Source: an uncultured Oscillospiraceae bacterium (lineage in GTDB: Bacteria; Bacillota; Clostridia; Oscillospirales; Oscillospiraceae). From it: 64,000 nucleotides of DNA. A model generated the notes under the pieces. It was not told where the DNA came from. It made no database searches and saw only the letters and a program-made list of their open reading frames with translations. The position numbers were made by a program, and so were the translations under genes. This document shows positions 58,179 through 64,000 of the stretch, piece after piece. Every line of letters starts with the position of its first letter. Position 1 is the stretch's first letter. The DNA lies in contig CAKTOB010000013.1 in NCBI GenBank assembly GCA_934589525.1, forward strand, positions 4,020 through 68,019, read 5' to 3'.

Positions 58179-59369
58179 TTAACCGCCGTAGTGCAGGGCT
58201 TCAATGGGCGGCAGCTTTGCGGCCTTGTTGGCGGGGTACAGGCCGAAGATCACGCCGATGGCAAAGCAGAAGGCCACGGCGATGACCACCACGCCCCATT
58301 CCAGGCCAAAGGAAATGCCCATGCTGGCCACCATTACGGAGATCAGCCGCAGCACCACCCAGGACAGGAACACACCGATGGCGCAGCCGATCATGCACAG
58401 CACCACACTTTCTAGCAGGAACTGCTGCAAGATCACCCCCCGGCCCGCGCCGATGGCCTTGCGGATGCCGATTTCCCGGGTGCGCTCGGTAACGGTCACC
58501 AGCATGATGTTCATAATGCCGATGCCGCCCACGATCAAAGAAATGGCGGCAATGCCTCCCAGCAGCACCGTCAGAATGCCGGTGACATTCTTCATGGCAT
58601 CCTCCAGCATGTTCTGGGAGAGAATGGAAAAGGCATCCTCGTCATTTTCAAACCGCTCCAGCAGCAGCCGCTTCATGGCGCTTTCCGTGGCGGCCATGGT
58701 GCCGCCCTGGGGCGCGCTGACGGAGAAGCCGGTGATGGTGGAGGAAACCGTAGAGGACAGCCGCATCAAGGTGGTATAGGGGATGTAGGCCATCATGCTG
58801 TTTTTGGTGAGGATCCCTGTCAGGGATTCGTCATCGTTTTTGAAAATCCCCACGATGGTAAACTTCATGCCGTCCAGGGCGATTTCCTCCCCCAGGCAGT
58901 CGGTATAGCCCACCATATCCTCGGCGGTTTTCTCGGGAATGACGCAGACGCTGGTGTGGTTTTCCACATCCGCCTGGGTCAGGAACCGGCCCAGAAGAAC
59001 GGTCTGGCCGTTGATGGGGGCATAGGCCGGGGTGGCGCCGTAAACCGTTACGGTTTTGGTGGTGGAGCCGTATTTTCCGTTGGCGGTGGTGCTGGCGGAG
59101 GGGGCGGCCAGACCGATTTGCGGGTCGGTCATCCAGGTGTTCAGGGTGTCCAGGGTCACGGGTGCACCCTTGTCATCGGCTATGGTCACAGTCAAAAGGT
59201 TGCTGCCCAGGCTCTCGATGGTGTCCGTCACCGTGCCGGTGGCACCGGAGACCAGGCTCACCAGGATCACCAGGGCCATGACCCCGATGATGATGCCCAG
59301 CATGGTGAGGAATGCCCGGAATTTATTGCCGGAAATGGACTTCATGGCCATTTTAAATGCCTGTATCAT
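58179..59369 (-). CDS. MacB-like ABC transporter permease
   Basis: A 396-residue permease of the MacB/FtsX type with four helices. One lies near the N terminus (FLTMLGIIIGVMALVILVSL), followed by an extracytoplasmic periplasmic-like domain of about 220 residues. The last three are near 280-380 (GIAAISLIVGGIGIMNIMLV and others), with the coupling segment TERTREIGIRKAIGA between. This matches mechanotransmission exporters that work with an ATPase and an adaptor instead of moving substrate through the membrane. ATG 59369. It overlaps the ATPase stop by 4 bp and precedes the second adaptor gene by 10 bp. Confidence 0.92.
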   Translation of the reverse strand: MIQAFKMAMKSISGNKFRAFLTMLGIIIGVMALVILVSLVSGATGTVTDTIESLGSNLLTVTIADDKGAPVTLDTLNTWMTDPQIGLAAPSASTTANGKYGSTTKTVTVYGATPAYAPINGQTVLLGRFLTQADVENHTSVCVIPEKTAEDMVGYTDCLGEEIALDGMKFTIVGIFKNDDESLTGILTKNSMMAYIPYTTLMRLSSTVSSTITGFSVSAPQGGTMAATESAMKRLLLERFENDEDAFSILSQNMLEDAMKNVTGILTVLLGGIAAISLIVGGIGIMNIMLVTVTERTREIGIRKAIGAGRGVILQQFLLESVVLCMIGCAIGVFLSWVVLRLISVMVASMGISFGLEWGVVVIAVAFCFAIGVIFGLYPANKAAKLPPIEALHYGG

Positions 59370-60037
59370 CCTGCCACCTCCGTAAGCTGTCCGTCTTTGA
59401 TGCGCACAATGCGGCTGGCCTGTTTGGCCACGTCGTCGTCGTGGGTGATGAGGACGATGGTGTTGCCCCCCTGGTGCAGCTCGTGAAAAATATCCATGAT
59501 CTCCAGGGTGGTTTTAGAGTCCAAATTGCCGGTGGGCTCGTCCGCCAGAATCAGGCTGGGCCGGGTGACAATGGCCCGGGCAATGGCCACCCGCTGCTGC
59601 TGGCCGCCGGAAAGCTCCGTGGGCAGGTGCTTGGCCCGCTTTTGCAAATCCACCCGGGCCAGGGCCTGCTCCACCCGCTCCTTCCGCTCCGACCGGGGGA
59701 CCTTCTGGTAAATGAGGGGCAGCTCCACGTTTTCCTCGGCGGTGAGCTTGGAAATCAGGTTGAAGCTCTGAAACACGAAGCCGATTTTCCGGTTTCGGAT
59801 CCGGGCCAGCTGATTTTCCGTATAGTCTTCAATGGGGGTTCCGTCTAAGAGATAGGTGCCGGAGTCCGCCGTGTCCAGGCAGCCGATGATGTTCATCAGG
59901 GTGGACTTGCCGGAGCCGGAGGGGCCGATGATACTTACAAATTCGCCGGGGTCAATGTGCAGATTGGCTTTATTCAGGGCATAGACCTTTTCAGAGCCGA
60001 TCTGGTAGACCCGGGAAATGTCTTTGAGGTCGATCAT
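59366..60037 (-). CDS. MacB/LolD-like ABC ATPase
   Basis: A 223-residue ATPase. Walker A is [12 protein letters not shown], the Q-loop FVFQSFNLI, the signature [16 protein letters not shown], Walker [13 protein letters not shown] and the H-loop LITHDDDVA. The short length, with no extra domain, matches LolD/MacB-NBD proteins that pair with a separate FtsX-like permease. ATG 60037 follows AAGGAGGCAGCC. It lies 10 bp downstream of the first adaptor gene and is coupled to the permease. All residues for ATP hydrolysis are present. Confidence 0.95.
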   Translation of the reverse strand: MIDLKDISRVYQIGSEKVYALNKANLHIDPGEFVSIIGPSGSGKSTLMNIIGCLDTADSGTYLLDGTPIEDYTENQLARIRNRKIGFVFQSFNLISKLTAEENVELPLIYQKVPRSERKERVEQALARVDLQKRAKHLPTELSGGQQQRVAIARAIVTRPSLILADEPTGNLDSKTTLEIMDIFHELHQGGNTIVLITHDDDVAKQASRIVRIKDGQLTEVAG

Positions 60038-60047
60038 GGCTGCCTCC

Positions 60048-61667
60048 TTACCCGGGCATTCCGGCCATGCCGGTCATGCCGGACATATCCGGGTGCTTTC
60101 TGTTGCCCCGGTTGCCGGAGCCGCCTCCCTCCGGCATGGCGGACATGTCGGGCATTCCTCCGCCGGTGGTGATGGTCATGCCGCCGAAGGTAAAGGTCTG
60201 CTCCTTGGGGGTATAGTACACCGCATCTCCCTGTTTGAGGCCGGAGGTGATCTCCGTCTGGCTGCCGTTGGTCAGGCCCAGGGTCACTTCCGTCATGCCC
60301 CCTAAGGTGTCGGTTTCTTCATCGTAGGCCGTATAGACGTAGGCGGTGGTGCTGGTTTTCCGGATGGCATCGCTTGGCACCAGCAGGGCGTTTTCCACGC
60401 CTTCAATGGTGACCTCTGCCTTGGCGGTCATGCCGGAGAGCATACCGGTCTGCTTGGAAAGCAGGATTTTTACGGGGTAGGCACCGTTAGAGCCGGTGGT
60501 GTCGATTTCCGAGACGGTGCCCGTATATTCGTCTTCCCCAATGGACTCCACCGTCAGGGCCACGCTCTGGCCCTGGGCCAGGGAGAGAATGTCGGTTTCG
60601 TCTACGGAAATGGTGACGGACATGTTCTGCCCCGGGTCCAGGGTTGCCAGGGTGGTTTCTTCCAAGGGGTCGGTGCCCAGGGTGACGGTATCCAGGTCCG
60701 TCAGGGTCTCGATGGTACCGTCCTGCTCTGCGGTGAGGCCGCCGTCTTTGTAGAGCTTTACCAGCTTCCGGTAGAGCTCTTCGTAGTCCGCCCGCTGCTG
60801 CAGCAGCCGGTCATATTTGGCGGAGTCGGAGGTGTCCTTCAGGGTAAAGAGGGTGGTGCTGGCGTAGACCTTGGCGTTTTCCTTGGCCCAGACCCGGCTG
60901 ACCGTTCCGACGTAGCCCGTGATTTTTAAGGGGGCGTGGATGTAGAGCTGGCCCTGCTGGGCGCCCACCTTGGCGGTATCTCCTGCCAGAGGGCCGTCAT
61001 CGGTTAAAAGAACGGTGGCGGTGCTGGCGGTAACGGTATCCACGGTACCCTCCCATTCCAGGCCGTCAGAGGTGGTAACGGTCAGGACTTCTCCGGATTT
61101 CAGCGACCCGGCGGGAATGTCCAGGGCCAGAAGCCCATCCATGGAAAGCTCTGCCAGGCAGCCGTATTTGTACATCACGTCTGCCACATTGTCGCCCTCC
61201 TGGGCGTACACCGCCTTCACCCGTCCGGTAAGACCTGCCTTGACGGAAGCGCTGACGGTATCCCGGCTGGCAGATTGCAGATCCTCATCCAGGTCCTCCA
61301 GGGCTTCCTGGACGGTGGACAGGGAGGTCAGCACCGTGCTGCTGTTGACCCCGGCCAGCAGGGTGCCCGCCGTAACGGTATCCCCCTGGGCGATGTGGAG
61401 CTTTTCCACCTTCACCGTGGAGGGAACCGTCAGATCCACAGTGTCTTCACAGACCAGGGTGCCGGAGCCGGAGACCGTGGCCTTGATGGAGCCGGTGGTG
61501 ACGGTGGCGGACTTGATGCTGCTACCGCTTTGGGCGGTGACTTTCCGCTGGACCTGCTTGCGGACATATAGGGTCCCGGCCAGCACCGCCACCAGCACCA
61601 GCGCCCCGGCGGCTACAGCACGCTGAATAGCCCGTTTTCGCTTTTGGGCCTTGGTTGGTTTCGCCAT
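60048..61667 (-). CDS. HlyD/MacA-like membrane fusion protein
   Basis: A 539-residue adaptor and the first gene of the efflux operon. After a basic tail (MAKPTKAQKRKRAIQRAV) and one helix (AAGALVLVAVLAGTLYV) come the biotinyl-lipoyl-like halves (about 60-110 and 200-250), coiled coil (KYDRLLQQRADYEELYRKLVKLY), beta-barrel (ETTLATLDPGQNMSVTISVDETDI) and membrane-proximal domain. It ends in a Met/Gly-rich tail (GGMPDMSAMPEGGG, DMSGMTGMAGMPG) that may bind metal or simply be flexible. ATG 61667 follows AGGAGGTATCTCT. The layout matches the second adaptor gene at 55964, so the operon codes for two different adaptors and one ABC core. Confidence 0.88.
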   Translation of the reverse strand: MAKPTKAQKRKRAIQRAVAAGALVLVAVLAGTLYVRKQVQRKVTAQSGSSIKSATVTTGSIKATVSGSGTLVCEDTVDLTVPSTVKVEKLHIAQGDTVTAGTLLAGVNSSTVLTSLSTVQEALEDLDEDLQSASRDTVSASVKAGLTGRVKAVYAQEGDNVADVMYKYGCLAELSMDGLLALDIPAGSLKSGEVLTVTTSDGLEWEGTVDTVTASTATVLLTDDGPLAGDTAKVGAQQGQLYIHAPLKITGYVGTVSRVWAKENAKVYASTTLFTLKDTSDSAKYDRLLQQRADYEELYRKLVKLYKDGGLTAEQDGTIETLTDLDTVTLGTDPLEETTLATLDPGQNMSVTISVDETDILSLAQGQSVALTVESIGEDEYTGTVSEIDTTGSNGAYPVKILLSKQTGMLSGMTAKAEVTIEGVENALLVPSDAIRKTSTTAYVYTAYDEETDTLGGMTEVTLGLTNGSQTEITSGLKQGDAVYYTPKEQTFTFGGMTITTGGGMPDMSAMPEGGGSGNRGNRKHPDMSGMTGMAGMPG

Positions 61668-61832
61668 AGAGATACCTCCTGAATCGGAACGTTATTTTTA
61701 CCTATTATAAAAAAAGAACCTGAAACCAGTCTGAATGAAATAAGAACAAATTGTGAATAGCTCTCCGGCTTTACGAACGGCGGAATTTGTGGTATGATGG
61801 GGAAAAATAACGCAATAGAGAGGAAAACAGCT

Positions 61833-63368
61833 ATGCGCAAGAACTGGATACGGCTTTTTGGGGCCCTTCTGGCCGGTGCCATGCTTCTGGGCCTCACCGC
61901 CTGTGGCAGCAAGCGGAAGACCAAGGAGGTGGAAGGGGTCTTTATGGGGGTGGACGTGGCCAAGTACCAGGGCACCATCGATTGGCAGGCTCTGGCCGGG
62001 GCCGGTACCAAGTTTGCCATGGTCCGCCTGGGCTACCGCACCGCCGGAGAGGGCACCATCGTCGAGGACAGCAACGCCCGGTATAATTTGCAGGAGGGCA
62101 GCAAGGCCGGCATCCCCATGGGCGGATATTTCTTCTCCACCGCCATCACAAAAGAGGAGGCGGAGGAGGAAGCCCGGTGGGCGGCAGACCTGGTTGCCAA
62201 ATATTCCATCACCTACCCCATCGTCTACGACTGCGAAGGCTTTGACGACCAGGACAGCCGCCAGAAGTCCATGACCAAAGAGGAGCGGACAGACGTGGCC
62301 CTGGCCTTTTTGAAGAAAATCGAAAAGCTGGGCTATACTGGCATGTTCTACGCCTCCAAAAGCGAGTTGGAGGACCGGTGGGAGACGGAGCGGATCGAAA
62401 AGCACTATAAAATCTGGGTGGCCCAGTACCCCGCCCAGCCCTATCCCCAGACCCCGACCTCCAGCTATGCCGGGAAGCACCATATGTGGCAGTTTACCAA
62501 AACCGCCATCATCAGCGGCCTGAGCCAGCCCATTGACTTAAACCTTGCTTACTTTGGCTATGACGGCATCGAGGCCCCCCGGGATTCCAACCCGCCGGAG
62601 GAGGTAGGCCCAGACCCGGAAGCCCTGATGACCTTTACGGAGGTGGAGGAAACGGTAACGGCCAAGGAAAAGACCAACCTGCGGAGCATCCCGGACCAGG
62701 GGGAGAGCAGCAAGATTCTCTTTACCCTCCTAAACGGCCAGACCGCCCAGCGCACCGCCACCAGCCCCAGCGGTTGGTCCAGGCTCCTGTACAACGGTCA
62801 GGTCTGCTACGCCGTGACCAACTACCTGACCACGGACTTAGACTATGACCCCGCTGCCGCCCAGGGAGGTTCCGACGGCCTGAACACCCAGTTTGAAACC
62901 GCCAACGACCGGGTCACCGCCAAGGAAAAGGTGAATCTTCGCTCCATGCCCTCGGTGGACAACCCCGATTCCCAGGTGGTGGCGGAGCTGAAGAACGGCG
63001 ACTTCGCCCGCCGCACCGGCATCAGCTCCAACGGCTGGTCCCGCATCGAGTACAACAATATGCCCTGCTACGCCGTCTCCAGCTACCTGGTGATGGTAGA
63101 CGAAAACGGCAAGCCCCTGGAGGATACCGGCTCCGGGGAGATCAAGACCCAGTTTGAGGAAGTGGACGACCTGGTGACCCCCAAGGAAAAGGTGAACCTC
63201 CGGTCCATCCCGTCGGTTGACAACCCGGATTCCAAGGTGGTGGCCACCATCACAAGCCACGACACCGTCAAACGCACCGGCATCAACCGGGACGTGGGCT
63301 GGTCCCGGGTGGAATACAACGGCCAGACCCTCTACTGTGTCACCAGGTATTTAAACGAAGCCAAATAA
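61833..63368 (+). CDS. GH25 lysozyme-type lipoprotein with three SH3 domains
   Basis: A 511-residue surface lipoprotein. The signal peptide MRKNWIRLFGALLAGAMLLGLTAC ends in a lipobox. The GH25 muramidase domain (about 38-245) shows MGVDVAKYQGTIDW, MVRLGYRT, MGGYFFST, the acidic pair of IVYDCEGFD, and YKIWVAQY ... HHMWQFT. Three SH3_3-type domains follow, each starting with T(A/P)KEKxNLRSxP (about 275, 370 and 450), for wall binding. It would cut glycan strands for wall turnover. ATG 61833 follows GAGAGGAAAACAGCT; a frame extending to 61794 lacks a site. It is divergent from the efflux operon and ends at repeat island 8. Confidence 0.92.
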   Translation: MRKNWIRLFGALLAGAMLLGLTACGSKRKTKEVEGVFMGVDVAKYQGTIDWQALAGAGTKFAMVRLGYRTAGEGTIVEDSNARYNLQEGSKAGIPMGGYFFSTAITKEEAEEEARWAADLVAKYSITYPIVYDCEGFDDQDSRQKSMTKEERTDVALAFLKKIEKLGYTGMFYASKSELEDRWETERIEKHYKIWVAQYPAQPYPQTPTSSYAGKHHMWQFTKTAIISGLSQPIDLNLAYFGYDGIEAPRDSNPPEEVGPDPEALMTFTEVEETVTAKEKTNLRSIPDQGESSKILFTLLNGQTAQRTATSPSGWSRLLYNGQVCYAVTNYLTTDLDYDPAAAQGGSDGLNTQFETANDRVTAKEKVNLRSMPSVDNPDSQVVAELKNGDFARRTGISSNGWSRIEYNNMPCYAVSSYLVMVDENGKPLEDTGSGEIKTQFEEVDDLVTPKEKVNLRSIPSVDNPDSKVVATITSHDTVKRTGINRDVGWSRVEYNGQTLYCVTRYLNEAK

Positions 63369-63369
63369 A

Positions 63370-63926
63370 AAATGCCCCCCCGACATGTCATTCCGTGCGG
63401 AAGAAATAGTTGACAGTTGACAGTTATTGGAGCGGCTTGCGTTGCCCATTTCTACCTGTCCGGTAAAGTATATAGGGAACGGCCTATGTGCCGTTCCGGG
63501 GGCGTAACGAATACAACCCGTGTGGTTGAATGGAACCACGCAATGTAGCGGCGATGATTCATCGCCATCCAGCCCCGGTGAGGGGCTGGCGACGTTTCGA
63601 ATACAACCTGTGTGGACAAAACGGCACCACCCTCGACATGTCATTCCGACCGCAGCGAAGCGGAGTGGAGGAATCCACCCAAGTAGCGAGAATAACCTAC
63701 GCAAGGTAAAATCTGCTACTTGGGAAGATCCCTCCACTCCATTTCATTTCGGTCGGGATGACATATCGGTGGGTGGTTCCGTTCAACAACACGGGTTGTA
63801 CTCGAAATGTTGTATGGCGATGAATCATCGCCGCTACATTGGGTGTACCATGTATTGAGTGATACCATTCAACCATACAGGTTATATCCGGAACGTAGCG
63901 GGCGACAAGATTGCCGCCCCTACTAG
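63370..63926. repeat. Hairpin repeat island 8
   Basis: A fragment of the long inverted-repeat element (63380-63400), TTGACAGTTGACAGTT (63410-63425), GGAACGGCCTATGTGCCGTTCC (63477-63498), GGCGATGATTCATCGCC (63550-63566), CCAGCCCCGGTGAGGGGCTGG (63569-63589), the full long inverted-repeat element (63635-63768), GGCGATGAATCATCGCC (63818-63834) and a GGGCGACAAGATTGCCGCCC unit (63900-63919). Linker copies lie between, and no gene is supported. Confidence 0.85.
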
Positions 63927-63943
63927 ATCGTTAATATAAAAAC

Positions 63944-63971
63944 TTTACTTTTCAGATTCATGTGCTATACT
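63944..63971 (+). promoter_or_regulatory. Promoter of a gene starting beyond the window
   Basis: TTTACT (63944-63949), 16 bp and TATACT (63966-63971). AAAAAAAGGAAG at 63985-63996 looks like the binding site of a gene whose start lies past 64000. Confidence 0.6.
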
Positions 63972-64000
63972 ATAAATACAATCAAAAAAAGGAAGTGCAG

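Overview
The window comes from a moderately high-GC Gram-positive anaerobe of the class Clostridia, most like gut Oscillospiraceae (Oscillibacter/Vescimonas-type). This is inferred from the SCIFF peptide with its radical-SAM maturase, a T-box leader on pheST, the strong AGGAGG ribosome binding sites, a corrinoid methyltransferase set and GC-rich codon use. No name can be fixed from sequence alone. The 64 kb carry about 48 protein genes, two tRNAs, a T-box, a cobalamin riboswitch, many factor-independent terminators, one probable small RNA, two copies of a palindromic transposable element and eight dense islands of hairpin repeats.

Layout. 1-2.7 kb: truncated tyrosine recombinase, tRNA-Val, a secreted protein, an ABC-transporter relic and a Phd/ParE toxin-antitoxin pair. 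2.8-3.6 kb: tRNA-Gly whose 3' end and terminator are duplicated, then repeat island 1. 3.7-4.5 kb: HAD-IIA phosphatase behind a Pho-type promoter. 4.5-11.5 kb: an Fbp-like ABC importer, an AraC regulator with a degenerate receiver, and an ABC exporter. 12.3-20 kb: RluA-type pseudouridine synthase, a DUF2207-like membrane protein, an Orn/Lys/Arg-decarboxylase-family enzyme, the SCIFF pair scfA-scfB, and a clostripain-type lipoprotein protease. 21-25 kb: Na/Pi cotransporter with PhoP/PhoR-type two-component genes behind the same Pho-type promoter. 25.3-31.7 kb: an AT-rich, probably acquired surface-polymer island with two glucosyltransferase genes, a serine recombinase, a small invertible-promoter-like segment, and a CDP-glycerol-transferase/TagD/asparagine-synthase-like operon. 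31.8-38.1 kb: nucleotidyltransferase, PucR regulator and a divergent methyl-THF:corrinoid methyltransferase, corrinoid protein, RACo-like activator and DUF2284 operon. 39-43 kb: a candidate small RNA, a large surface protein with a Pro-rich stalk, and TraX. 43.7-47.4 kb: a B12-riboswitch-controlled BtuFCD-like importer with a CGGC protein. 47.4-55.4 kb: cysE, murA, an RsmF-like methyltransferase, T-box-pheS-pheT and a small gene. 56-63.4 kb: a MacAB-like efflux system with two adaptors, and a GH25 lysozyme lipoprotein.

How the parts connect. The B12 importer and the corrinoid methyltransferase operon plausibly serve the same C1 metabolism. The HAD phosphatase and the Na/Pi-PhoP-PhoR cluster share one promoter architecture and look like a local phosphate regulon. 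The serine recombinase lies directly beside a 107-bp segment bounded by perfect 17-bp inverted repeats and carrying a promoter, so the glucosyltransferase operon is probably phase variable and switched off in this orientation. The intergenic repeat islands are built from a few hairpin cargos joined by a recurring linker of about 38 bp. They look like the least explained structure in the window.
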